DNA of 64,000 bases from Arcticibacter eurypsychrophilus (GTDB lineage: Bacteria; Bacteroidota; Bacteroidia; Sphingobacteriales; Sphingobacteriaceae), in NCBI RefSeq assembly GCF_001730525.1, contig NZ_MDFN01000023.1, positions 1-64,000 of the forward strand, given 5' to 3'. The notes under the pieces are model-generated. The model did no database searches and was not told the DNA's origin. It was given only the letters and a program-made list of their open reading frames with translations. Below are positions 17,632 through 26,043 of the stretch, piece after piece (the stretch's first letter is position 1; the number at the start of each line of letters is the position of its first letter). The position numbers were made by a program, and so were the translations under genes.

Positions 17632-20600
17632 TTAGAATGAATACCGTGCACCCAATTGAATCTGGTAGGGTGTACCGTTTGCTGTAGTTACCCCAACGTT
17701 CTCATTTACACGGTAGTTGTACTGTTGGGTAGCCTGGTTGAAACCCGTTACTGTGTATAGCGTTTGTTGGCCCAGGTTATAATTAACGCCCTTATGTTTA
17801 TTCAACAAATTGGCAAAGTTAAATACATCAGCAGTGATAGTAAGTGCCTGGCTTCCATATGTTTTGATACTTTTAGAAAGGCGAACATCAAATGTGCCCG
17901 AAAAAGGGTTACTTCCACCGTTACGATTGGCTATTTTACCTAAACTACTCTGGATATAGTCTTTCGCGCGATTGTCAGGATTGCTCAACACTTTTTCCAT
18001 GGAAGCTTTGACAGCTGCATTGGTGTTTGGATCGTTGGGATCGAAAACAAAGGCCAGGTCATTATCTGTACTTGGTCCACCTACGAAGTCACCATTGATA
18101 TCAGCGTCAACGGTTAGTGAAAAGCGTGTACCGCCGCTACCTGAAAACCGGCCACTGAAAGAAAATCCTTTCCATGTCGGTGTTGATCCATATAAAACCA
18201 CCTTATTTCGGAACTGGTTATCCGAGTAATTCAGTTCAGTTAAATCTCTTGGGTCTGACTTAATGGGACGGAAAGTAGAGGTGTTTGCTACGTTCCCATT
18301 GTAAGAGGTATTGTCCTTCGTATCATTCCAGGTATAACTGAAAGATAAGAAACCATCTTTATAGTAACGATAGTCTCCATCAAAAACAAAGGCTTTTTGA
18401 TTTAATTTTGCACCATTAGTTAACTCCAGCGTACGGCCTACTAACTGTGTTTTTCTGCCTTTAACGTTATTGGTAACGCCAGATGCGGATATGGTATTCG
18501 CCGGAACAAATACGCCACGGTTTGCCTCATTCGCAAGTGTGAAATAAGGCTGGTCAGCCATGTTGCGGTCCAGATAAACATAGTTATTACTGGTATGGCT
18601 TACTAAAAGGTTAACACCTAAACGCAACCAATCACCAAATAGATGGTTATAGCTTAAATTGGCTTTATAAATACTCGGGATCTGAAGATTTGGGTCGTTC
18701 AAATTGATAGTAGACACGGTAGGTGCTCCTGCAATTAGTCCGGGTGCCGTAGATGGATCATTACGATAAGCGGGAAAATTAGGTACAGGCACCAGGTTAG
18801 TACCTGCAACTGGACGGGTAACATCTATAGAAGCCACCTTGGTTCCGGTGTTTTGGATATTATTAACCTGTGAATAATTAACGGGATTTGAGGAGAAGAT
18901 TCCTCCGCCCAAACGGATAATATCCGTCTTTTCACCTTTTACATCCCATGAAAACTGCATTCTTGGTTGAAAATTATTCCAGTCTGTAGGATTGGCATCA
19001 GTTCTTAATCCTAAAGCATTATCAACAATCGGGTTGTATTCTCCTTTAGTCAGATAGCTGGTTAAATCCCAGCGAAGTCCAAAACTGGCACTTACATTTG
19101 TTACGGGCTCAAATTGTACCTGACCGAAAGCAGACAGATTTAAAACATACTGTTGTACAGAAGGAATTCCGTTAATAGGTACTTCGCGGACAAACCGGGT
19201 CGGGTTTAAATCATTGAACTCCTGGATACTATTAAATATGAACCTTCCATTTTGCTCATTTGAGATATAGTTATCCAGATAAGTCAATGTGTTATCCGTA
19301 CCAAATGTAAAGTTGTACTTACCTTTGGTTAAATAACTAGTATTCACCAGTTGTAATTGGTTTTCCAAACCTTTCTCCGGTGTAAAACGCTGACCACCTA
19401 ATTGAACTGAGGTACTTCCTAATGTACCATTTGGCAAAGTTGATCTTACCGTTACAATAGCACGTGGAATGTTTTCAACTGGCAATTGGCTGTTGGGTAA
19501 ATAATCACGCTTGGCAGTCTGGTATTGCACCTTCAGCTCATTTAGAAAATTGGGACTAAATTGAGTACGCAACGATGCCAGTGTTGTATTTTCCCTGGAT
19601 TTAAAATCCCCGTAAACCTCAAATAAGTTAATATTTGAGTTATCATCGGTACTATTGGGATTGTTCCAGTCGCTGTAGTTGTTTCTAATGGTTAAACGGT
19701 TCTTGTCATTGATCTGCCAGTCAATACGAGCAAATAAAGTATTGGCAATGGTGTTTCTTGGAAATTCACCAACCTGGGCACTGCTGCTCAATCCATATTT
19801 ATCACGTCCTATCTGGATGACACTATCCAGCATACCTTTACTTATACGCAGCGATATAGCATCGGCATCAGATCGGATATCTGCAACATTAAAGGGTGCC
19901 GCCTGATTCTGACGGTCAAACGCGGTAAAGAAGAATATTTTATCTCTGAGGATAGGCCCTCCTAAACTAAATCCATACTGATTGGTAGTAAAGTTTTGCT
20001 GACGTTTATTACCACGAATATCATATTGACTAGCCAAATCATCGGAACGGTAATAATCAAATGCCGATCCGGTAAAGGTATTGGTTCCCGATTTGGTTAC
20101 GGCACTTACAGTACCACCACCAGCACGTCCCTGAGATACATCATAAATATTCGTTGATACTTCAAACTCACGAATCGCCTCCAGAGATAGGGAATAAGGC
20201 CCGCTACCTACTGCACCTGATGTCAAATTACTTCGCGCACTGGTACCATCAATCAGATAATTGGTCGATGAGGGCAACTGGCCGCTTACAGAACCTCCGT
20301 TGGCAGTTGGAGCTAATGACAGCAGACTTGTGAAGCTTCGGTTTAGCGCTGGTATTTGCTGAATCGTACGTGAATTTATGGAAGTACTTCCACCAAGCCG
20401 ATCATTTCGGCTACTTAAAACAGTACCTTTCACTACGACTTCATTTAAATCAGTCGCATTTCCAGACATGATGAAATCAACATTAAGCCGGTCGCCCTGG
20501 TTAATGGATAATCCATTCTTCACTTGTTTTTTAAATCCAATGTAGGATGCCTCAACAAAGTATTGCTTACCTAAAGGCAATTGGCGAAAGCTATACCGTC

Positions 20601-20844
20601 CTTCAACATTGGTTATACTGGTAGATCGGAATCCATTTGAAGCGTTCTGAATAGCAATGATTACTCCAGGTAAAGGTTCACCCTTCTCGTCTTTGATCAA
20701 TCCTGATATGGATGCATCCGTAGACTGTGAGTAAGCCGTATTACCCGTTGCAGATAGTAATACGAACATAAATAGTGATAGTAAGAGGTGGTTAATCGAA
20801 TTTCTTTTGTTAACCTTTTTTAATAAATGAATAAAAAACTGCAT
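17632..20844 (-). CDS. Oar-like TonB-dependent receptor 1
   Basis: A 1070-residue receptor. It has a long basic signal peptide (MQFFIHLLKKVNKRNS..., cleavage near AYSQS, about 40), a carboxypeptidase-regulatory-like domain (ASISGLIKDEKGEPLPGVIIAI, ..EGRYSFRQLPLG), a plug (STNYLIDGTSARSN, GTVSAVTKSGTNTF) and an Oar-like barrel that ends in the typical aromatic beta-signal (GARYSF). It lacks the STN signalling domain found in FecA-type transducers. It is directly downstream of an ECF sigma/FecR pair with a hairpin between. The ligand is unknown; the adjoining phosphodiesterase suggests a phosphorylated or nucleotide-like compound. Confidence 0.85.
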   Translation of the reverse strand: MQFFIHLLKKVNKRNSINHLLLSLFMFVLLSATGNTAYSQSTDASISGLIKDEKGEPLPGVIIAIQNASNGFRSTSITNVEGRYSFRQLPLGKQYFVEASYIGFKKQVKNGLSINQGDRLNVDFIMSGNATDLNEVVVKGTVLSSRNDRLGGSTSINSRTIQQIPALNRSFTSLLSLAPTANGGSVSGQLPSSTNYLIDGTSARSNLTSGAVGSGPYSLSLEAIREFEVSTNIYDVSQGRAGGGTVSAVTKSGTNTFTGSAFDYYRSDDLASQYDIRGNKRQQNFTTNQYGFSLGGPILRDKIFFFTAFDRQNQAAPFNVADIRSDADAISLRISKGMLDSVIQIGRDKYGLSSSAQVGEFPRNTIANTLFARIDWQINDKNRLTIRNNYSDWNNPNSTDDNSNINLFEVYGDFKSRENTTLASLRTQFSPNFLNELKVQYQTAKRDYLPNSQLPVENIPRAIVTVRSTLPNGTLGSTSVQLGGQRFTPEKGLENQLQLVNTSYLTKGKYNFTFGTDNTLTYLDNYISNEQNGRFIFNSIQEFNDLNPTRFVREVPINGIPSVQQYVLNLSAFGQVQFEPVTNVSASFGLRWDLTSYLTKGEYNPIVDNALGLRTDANPTDWNNFQPRMQFSWDVKGEKTDIIRLGGGIFSSNPVNYSQVNNIQNTGTKVASIDVTRPVAGTNLVPVPNFPAYRNDPSTAPGLIAGAPTVSTINLNDPNLQIPSIYKANLSYNHLFGDWLRLGVNLLVSHTSNNYVYLDRNMADQPYFTLANEANRGVFVPANTISASGVTNNVKGRKTQLVGRTLELTNGAKLNQKAFVFDGDYRYYKDGFLSFSYTWNDTKDNTSYNGNVANTSTFRPIKSDPRDLTELNYSDNQFRNKVVLYGSTPTWKGFSFSGRFSGSGGTRFSLTVDADINGDFVGGPSTDNDLAFVFDPNDPNTNAAVKASMEKVLSNPDNRAKDYIQSSLGKIANRNGGSNPFSGTFDVRLSKSIKTYGSQALTITADVFNFANLLNKHKGVNYNLGQQTLYTVTGFNQATQQYNYRVNENVGVTTANGTPYQIQLGARYSF

Positions 20845-20915
20845 ATTTAGTTAATTAATTAATTTTTATAGAGTTAATTGAACAAGCCAGGCTGCTACAG
20901 CCCAGGTTTTACAGT

Positions 20916-20937
20916 CGGAAGTGTTCCCGCACTTCCG
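20916..20937. promoter_or_regulatory. Strong hairpin between fecR and receptor gene
   Basis: The arms CGGAAGTG (20916-20923) and CACTTCCG (20930-20937) form a perfect 8-bp, GC-containing stem with a 6-base loop. A smaller GGCTG/CAGCC hairpin lies next to it. There is no T run on the minus strand, so processing or attenuation between the sigma/FecR genes and the receptor is more likely than full termination. Confidence 0.45.
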
Positions 20938-20956
20938 GCTATTTTGAATGCTACTG

Positions 20957-21973
20957 TTATTTCATGTTTGATTTTTTTGAGGGGTTAATAGTTAAACGAT
21001 TGTTTTCCAGTTTGTAACTGATACTTGTTACTGCCGTAAGCTGTTGCAGCATCTCATTCAGGTTGAGGTTATCTGCCTTTATACTATAGGTATTTTCGTC
21101 AAGCTCAGGATTTGAGACAGTCACTTTAATGTTGAAATGGCGCGCTAGCTCTTCGCCTATCTGCACTAAATTCATTGCATCGAAGTAAATAGAACCTTCA
21201 TTTTTCCAGCTGTTCATCAGCCCGATATTCTTTTCAGTGCGCGTAACTTTTTTACTGACTGGTTTATAAAGCAATACCTGGCCCTGGGAGATACCTTTAC
21301 TAACAGGATTACGATTACCGGATCCGTCTATGGTGTACACATCTACGATCCCGGAGGCTACTCCAACCCGGTATTCCTGATCGGGATGGTATGCTCGTAT
21401 TGAAAAAGAAGTACCAATATCTTTGGTTTCTAAATTGCCGGAAATGACACTAAATGGATGAGTAGGATCATGCTTTACATCAAAAAAGGCTTCACCTTTA
21501 TCCAGGTACACTATTCTATTCTTTAAGTTTTTGAAAGATGCAGGAACTCGTATACTGGTAGCTGAATTAAGCCATATATGTGTTCCATCGTCGAGTATGA
21601 TCTGCTTCACCTGTCCGTTAGTGGTGGTTACGGCGTTCAATGTTTCCTTAAAACTGGTTGCTTGATTGCTTTTTGTATATAAATACAGACCACCAAAAAC
21701 AAACAGTACGCCTATTGAGCAGGCTACTTTCGTCCATAGCGAATTTGGCCACATGCGATATACCGGTGCAGGTTTTGTGGACTGCCTCAAACGCTCACTT
21801 AATTCCTGATAGATTCTTTGTTCCGTTTCAGGCTGATCAAAAATAGCTGCTTTCCCATCACCTTTATAGTTTTCAAACCATTCATCAATTATTTCTTTTT
21901 GATGTTGGGGAATCGAACGATCATGATATTGCTCAAAAAGCCTTTTTACAAATTGAGATTCCTTGCTCTTCAT
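20957..21973 (-). CDS. FecR-family anti-sigma factor
   Basis: A 338-residue membrane protein. The cytoplasmic N-terminal part (1-80, with HQKEIIDEWFENYKGDG) should hold the ECF sigma factor. One membrane helix lies at about 85-103 (ACSIGVLFVFGGLYLYT). The periplasmic FecR domain follows (ILDDGTHIWLNSATSIRVPASF, GEAFFDVKHDPTHPFSV), and the C-terminal DUF4974 region (LARHFNIKVTVSNPEL, LNEMLQQLTAVTSISY) ends the protein. It is 58 bp downstream of the sigma gene and upstream of an Oar-like receptor, the standard layout for cell-surface signalling in Bacteroidota. Confidence 0.9.
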   Translation of the reverse strand: MKSKESQFVKRLFEQYHDRSIPQHQKEIIDEWFENYKGDGKAAIFDQPETEQRIYQELSERLRQSTKPAPVYRMWPNSLWTKVACSIGVLFVFGGLYLYTKSNQATSFKETLNAVTTTNGQVKQIILDDGTHIWLNSATSIRVPASFKNLKNRIVYLDKGEAFFDVKHDPTHPFSVISGNLETKDIGTSFSIRAYHPDQEYRVGVASGIVDVYTIDGSGNRNPVSKGISQGQVLLYKPVSKKVTRTEKNIGLMNSWKNEGSIYFDAMNLVQIGEELARHFNIKVTVSNPELDENTYSIKADNLNLNEMLQQLTAVTSISYKLENNRLTINPSKKSNMK

Positions 21974-22031
21974 ACATAAGCATTAGCGTTTGAGAAGCTA
22001 AAATGTACTTTAAGAACTTGTTAAGCTTATA

Positions 22032-22619
22032 TTAACTTATAAACATCAAAAACGAAAGTAGAAGATATAGATTTAGGGATGAACTGTGATAAACACGTAT
22101 ACGTAACCTGCGTAAAGCCTCTGAAATATTGTTCCGGACAGTCTGCTCAGATAGCTGAAGTTCTTTCGCGATTTCCCGAATAGATTTATCTTCAAATCTG
22201 CTCAGCTGGAAACACGACCTCATATTGAAATGCATTTTTAACAATTCCGTGTCAACTGTCTTTTTCGCTTCTTTAAAAAGCAATTGATCATCGCTGGCTG
22301 CAAAATTTTGAATTGTTCTCGTAAGAAGATCCACACCTTCAAGCCTGATTTTATCTTTGCGGAAAGCGGTCATTACGTTATTTCTTGCTACAACCTTCAA
22401 ATAAGGCAACAAGGAGTCATTTGCATAGATGGTGTTTTTATTATTCCATAGATACATGAATACATCCTGTAATATGTCTTTAGTTTCACTTTCACTTTTT
22501 GTAAAGCGGTGGACGAAAGAAAAAAGGCTTTTCCAATATCTGTCAAATAGTGTTTTAAAGGCTTGCTCGTCTCCTAAAGATAAACTCAAAAGCAGATCTT
22601 TATCAGATAAATGAATCAT
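22032..22619 (-). CDS. ECF RNA polymerase sigma factor
   Basis: A 195-residue sigma-70 of the ECF class. Region 2 is at about 8-60 (SLGDEQAFKTLFDRYWKSLF, ETKDILQDVFMYLWNN), and region 4 is near 140-175 (DKSIREIAKELQLSEQTVRNNISEALRRLR). It is followed by the FecR gene and should be kept inactive by it until a signal arrives. The likely targets are the downstream receptor and phosphodiesterase genes. The C-terminus ends in an odd hydrophobic stretch (LNLYLLLSFLMFIS), also seen in some relatives. Confidence 0.9.
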   Translation of the reverse strand: MIHLSDKDLLLSLSLGDEQAFKTLFDRYWKSLFSFVHRFTKSESETKDILQDVFMYLWNNKNTIYANDSLLPYLKVVARNNVMTAFRKDKIRLEGVDLLTRTIQNFAASDDQLLFKEAKKTVDTELLKMHFNMRSCFQLSRFEDKSIREIAKELQLSEQTVRNNISEALRRLRIRVYHSSSLNLYLLLSFLMFIS

Positions 22620-22644
22620 ATAGTAGTGGTAGAATAGAACTCTC

Positions 22645-22652
22645 CAAAGATA
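22645..22652 (-). promoter_or_regulatory. -7 box before ECF sigma gene
   Basis: On the minus strand TATCTTTG matches TAnnTTTG and lies about 25 bp before the sigma factor start codon. A -33 element is not clear. Confidence 0.4.
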
Positions 22653-22845
22653 TTTCCGGCAATTAAAGTTTATGTTAGCTGAGGATTAATAAATTGGGAA
22701 ATAAAAACAAACAGCCTTTTAAATTTGAATTACCTGAAGTTGGTAAATAGATATATCTAATGATATGTCGCCACAAAGCAGATATAACCATTTAATAGCA
22801 TAAAAAGTGCTTAGATCTTTCTCCATCACTAAAGTTTTGGCGTTG

Positions 22846-23481
22846 TTAAATTACTTTTTGCGGTTTTACGTCCGGCTTTGCATAAGCCAGACGGCCAACA
22901 AGTTGAGGCAGGCAGTAAGTATCTAAGCCGGCTATAGTCATGGTTCCAGCCTTTATATGGTCTACCATACCGTCACTGGTTATCATGGAATCGTCGGCTA
23001 CTATGTGAACGATTTCGCCTATTACGATGGTAGTTCCGTTAGCTTTCATATCCAAAACTTCGCGCAGTTCAAGTCCTGCACGGACGGTAGATTGTTTAAC
23101 TAAAGGCGCATTGAACCCGTTAATATAATACTCGTCAAAGCCGCAGATTTCAAATTCTGATACGCCAGATGGATAACCGGCACTCGTTTGATGCGCCTGC
23201 ATATACCATTCTGGCAATACGTTATTTAGCGAGTATTGTCCTGTGGATTTAATGTTACCAAGTGTATCATTGTGCTCGCGCTCGGGCCGTATCACCATAC
23301 CTAGTAAAGGCGGATTTGCACCGAGATGAAACACAGAACTGACAATACAAAGGTTAGTGATGCCCTCAGCACTAATTGTTCCCAGCAGGTTAAGTGATTT
23401 ATAACCGTTTAAACTGTTTATTAGGTTTATCCGGTAATTTTTCTCCATTAGTTGTATTTGGGCGCTTGTAATGCTTTCCAT
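22846..23481 (-). CDS. Flavin reductase-like, FMN-binding split barrel
   Basis: A 211-residue protein of the flavin-reductase-like family. Visible blocks are GTISAEGITNLCIVSSVFHLGANPPLLGMVIRP (about 34-66), where SS and the following loop bind FMN, then GQYSLNNVLPEW, HQTSAGYPSGVSEF and IVIGEIVHIVADD. No signal peptide is seen. It ends a same-strand group with an NmrA-like reductase, an EthD protein, a hydrolase relic and a broken Crp regulator, which looks like a small detoxification or aromatic catabolism operon. It may reduce FMN or act on a substrate directly. Confidence 0.8.
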   Translation of the reverse strand: MESITSAQIQLMEKNYRINLINSLNGYKSLNLLGTISAEGITNLCIVSSVFHLGANPPLLGMVIRPEREHNDTLGNIKSTGQYSLNNVLPEWYMQAHQTSAGYPSGVSEFEICGFDEYYINGFNAPLVKQSTVRAGLELREVLDMKANGTTIVIGEIVHIVADDSMITSDGMVDHIKAGTMTIAGLDTYCLPQLVGRLAYAKPDVKPQKVI

Positions 23482-23524
23482 GTTAGCTTGTCTTAAATTT
23501 ATCTTAACTTGGTGGGGAACTTAT

Positions 23525-24421
23525 TTATTTAACAAAAGATTTGATAAACTCTAAACCTGTTGTCCAGGTAAGATTCTTATACCAATCATTGGCCAGTTTT
23601 AAGTGATGCGTCGAAAACATCGAATACATATATTGACTTTGCTGCCATTTTGCATATAACTCATTTTCTCCAGCAGGGTTGTCGGCTCTTTGTTTTTTAA
23701 TACTTTGCGCAAAGTCTTCAAGGGTTGCTAATTGAAAGATTCTAAATTCTTGTCCCGTTACTTCTTTCACATCATTCCATATCATATTGGGACTGATTTG
23801 GAAACTTGCAATCTGTAAATTACGTGGTGCGTCATCATCCAGAGCCACTTCAGCTGTAAAGGCTGCTGTATCATCCATGGTAGTGAAATCTAATTTCCAG
23901 TCCTTGTTGTCACCAAAGTAACCAATGCTCTTATCTTTCAGGTTTAAAACCGGTGTATTGTATTTCAGGATATCGGCAAAGGCACCATTAAAAATAGAGG
24001 ATGCTTTTATTGAAGTGTTATTCAAATAGGCTTTAAACTCTCTTCGTAGATCAAAATTTCTGTTCTCTCCTGGTACCAGATCAGTGTAATCGGTACAAAA
24101 GTCGGAAGGAATAAACCTGGGAACACCTGCTTCTAAAGCACCGTCCAGAATCCTCTTTTGTAAATCCACAATTACATCGCCTAAACCTGCCAGTGCCGAC
24201 ACCAGGCAATCTATACCGATACATGCTTTAGCAATTTCATCCGGCCTATTTAAATCTACCTGGATAACCGTAACACCCATTTTCACAAGGACGTTTATTT
24301 TCTCGGGGTCAGTAGAGGTTCGAACGATAGCGCTTACTGATGCTCCCCGGATCATTAATTCCCTGCAAATCCGGTTTCCTAAATTACCGGAAGCTCCGGC
24401 TAGTAATATTGCTTTTCCCAT
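23525..24421 (-). CDS. NmrA-like NAD(P)-dependent reductase
   Basis: A 298-residue Rossmann-fold protein of the atypical SDR/NmrA or isoflavone-reductase-like group. The N-terminal nucleotide site is GASGNLGNRICREL (8-21), followed by SAIVRTS and VIQVDLNRPDEIAKA. RFIPSDFCTDYTD matches the conserved PS(D/E)F block of this family, and SIFNGAFADIL the substrate region. It probably reduces a small carbonyl or phenolic compound with NAD(P)H. The gap to the flavin reductase downstream is 43 bp, and the upstream neighbour is a deleted hydrolase relic. Confidence 0.8.
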   Translation of the reverse strand: MGKAILLAGASGNLGNRICRELMIRGASVSAIVRTSTDPEKINVLVKMGVTVIQVDLNRPDEIAKACIGIDCLVSALAGLGDVIVDLQKRILDGALEAGVPRFIPSDFCTDYTDLVPGENRNFDLRREFKAYLNNTSIKASSIFNGAFADILKYNTPVLNLKDKSIGYFGDNKDWKLDFTTMDDTAAFTAEVALDDDAPRNLQIASFQISPNMIWNDVKEVTGQEFRIFQLATLEDFAQSIKKQRADNPAGENELYAKWQQSQYMYSMFSTHHLKLANDWYKNLTWTTGLEFIKSFVK

Positions 24422-24441
24422 TTTCTATTTTTTTCTGACTA

Positions 24442-24746
24442 CTTGGTTAGGAAGCTAACAACGGCATCGACCACTTGTTCGGGTTGTTCCTCATACAAGT
24501 AATGCTCGCTATCTAAAATTCCTATTACCTCTACATCCTGTGCTGCGCAAGGCATACCCATTTTCATGAAGTTATAACTGACATAACTGCCAATTCCCAA
24601 TACAGGCATGCTCAATTGCTGATAGTGTTTTGAATCTTCTATATCTCACACTTTGCTTAATTCAAGTTGCGGTACAAGTTCCAGAATATCGGTTGCCATT
24701 GTTTTCTTATCATAGCCTGATTCAGGTTTCTCCGAACTAAATTTTA
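24442..24746 (-). pseudogene. Remnant of an alpha/beta hydrolase
   Basis: Translating the minus strand gives two typical pieces of an epoxide-hydrolase-like alpha/beta hydrolase in one frame: SSEKPESGYDKKTMATDILE..LVPQLELSKV and, after an in-frame TGA, HYQQLSMPVLGIGSYVSY..., ending in SEHYLYEEQPEQVVDAVVSFLTK and a stop at 24442. The first piece belongs after strand 4, the second is the C-terminus with the catalytic-His region (SEHYL, where GH is usual). The whole middle with the nucleophile elbow and lid is missing, as is the N-terminus. It is a decayed gene inside a catabolic operon. Confidence 0.75.
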
Positions 24747-24747
24747 T

Positions 24748-25089
24748 TTAAATAACCTGGTGTTCAGTAGTAATTAAAAAGCTACAGCCGTGTAGATCTA
24801 AAAACTTCTCTTCATCTGGCCGGATGAGCTCCATATAGCTTTGAGCACCAAAAACGTTCCCTATTTTATCTGCATCATCAAACCATAATTCAGTGATACC
24901 ATCGTAAATAATAGGTGGTAAACCTGGCATAGTAAAAGGAATGTTATGGCATTGCACATACTCGCGTATATGTTGTTGCACCTCGGGTAAGGAGAAAAAT
25001 AAAGGTGCGTGGTTATTCTTGTGATAGGCCACAAATTCTTCATGGCTCATATCTTGACGGCGGGCAAGTAAAATCGTGAATTTGATCAT
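24748..25089 (-). CDS. EthD domain protein
   Basis: A 113-residue dimeric alpha/beta-barrel protein of the EthD type: MIKFTILLARRQDMSHEEFVAYHKNNHAPL, with the conserved H-x2-N-H-A, then REYVQCHNIP, DGITELWFDDAD and FLDLHGCSFLITTEHQVI. EthD proteins help in degradation of ethers and related compounds in an uncertain way. Its stop is directly followed by the hydrolase relic, and the genes after that are redox enzymes; a lost catabolic pathway is likely. Confidence 0.85.
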   Translation of the reverse strand: MIKFTILLARRQDMSHEEFVAYHKNNHAPLFFSLPEVQQHIREYVQCHNIPFTMPGLPPIIYDGITELWFDDADKIGNVFGAQSYMELIRPDEEKFLDLHGCSFLITTEHQVI

Positions 25090-25162
25090 TGTCTTTCTAT
25101 TTTTGTGTTTACAATAGTACGGCTGGCAACTCCTACTTTTCGTTGACTTCGGTTAAGAAATA

Positions 25163-25737
25163 CTATTTGTATAAAAGACGTTTGCGCAATCGGCTTAATG
25201 ATTCTGGTTTGATGCCAAGGTATGAGGAGAGATGAAACTGGGAGATTTGATTAAATAATTCAGGCCTGGTATTCAATAAATGCTGATAACGCTGCTCCGG
25301 AGACATAAATTGAAACATTTCAACCCGCTCGTTTAGCTGCATGTATACGCGCTCGGACATATTCTTCCAAAATGTTCCCAGGCAGGGTATTCTCTGTAAA
25401 GACGCTGAACATCGGCATAAGCAAATGCTGTTATTTCTGCATCCTGCATCGCCTGCCAATAATAACGAGGGGGCTGCTGTGTCAGGAAACTTTGGTAATC
25501 GACCAGGAAGTTATCCGCCGCAGTAAACCGGAAGTTGACTTCGTTTACGTTCAAATCAACATAAAACATCCTGAAAAAACCACTCTTTAGAAAATAGATG
25601 TATTTGCATACTGCACCTTGTTCTAATAAATAACTACCTTTTTTGACAGAAAAATCTTTAGTAATAGACTGAAGCAGATCAAAATCTGCCTTGGGAACTG
25701 CTGAGATTGCGTTAATGGCTGCTTGAAGCTGCTCCAT
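25163..25737 (-). pseudogene. Crp/Fnr-like regulator with a frameshift
   Basis: Frame one (start 25737) gives the cyclic-nucleotide-binding half (VKKGSYLLEQGAVCKYIYFLKSGFFRMFY, NFLVDYQSFLTQQPPRYYWQAMQDAEI) and goes wrong after PAWEHFG. A second frame carries on at once with NMSERVYMQLNERVEMFQFMSPEQRYQHLL and the helix-turn-helix ISQFHLSSYLGIKPESLSRLRK, ending at 25163. One extra A in AGAATATG near 25375 would join both frames as GRNMSERV. So it is a single-base deletion or a sequencing error. The gene heads the catabolic group at 22846-25089 and probably regulated it. Confidence 0.8.
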
Positions 25738-25976
25738 TGTTCAGTAATTATTTTCATGCAAGTTAGAGAAGATATATTGGCATTGTATAGCGTTTAACCG
25801 AATATTAAATCTAGCCCTTGTCATTTGGCAGTGGTAATTCATTAAGCATGGCCTTCCAGACTCTTTATACAGGTTATTGAAAAAATTTAATTTTCTTTTA
25901 ACCCCTGATAATGAGTTTGGTGTCTTGTATATATTAAGAATGTTACTGCAATTGGTCTACCCCAATAATCTACATT
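25738..25976. other. Spacer before the lipoprotein array
   Basis: About 240 bp between divergent transcription units. It must contain the promoter of the lipoprotein array, but no clear TTG-N20-TAnnTTTG pair was found. Nothing else stands out. Confidence 0.35.
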
Positions 25977-26043
25977 ATGAAAAACAAACAAACTACCAAT
26001 TATGAAAAACAAACAAACTACCAATTATGAAAAACAAACAAAC
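25974..26043 (+). repeat. 25-bp tandem repeat duplicating a start region
   Basis: The unit ATGAAAAACAAACAAACTAC plus CAATT begins at 25977, 26002 and 26027; two copies are complete and the third is the first 17 bp of the lipoprotein gene. Each unit starts with ATG, but the period is not a multiple of three. Only the ATG at 26027 opens the long frame; those at 25977 and 26002 stop after 17 and 15 codons. Confidence 0.9.

Noticed and set aside
12872-20844. SusC/SusD polysaccharide utilisation locus
   Set aside because: No SusD-like gene is present and both receptors have Oar-like barrels; the enzyme is a phosphodiesterase, not a glycoside hydrolase.
25974-26043. CRISPR-like direct repeats
   Set aside because: The 25-bp units are contiguous with no spacers and reach into a coding region.
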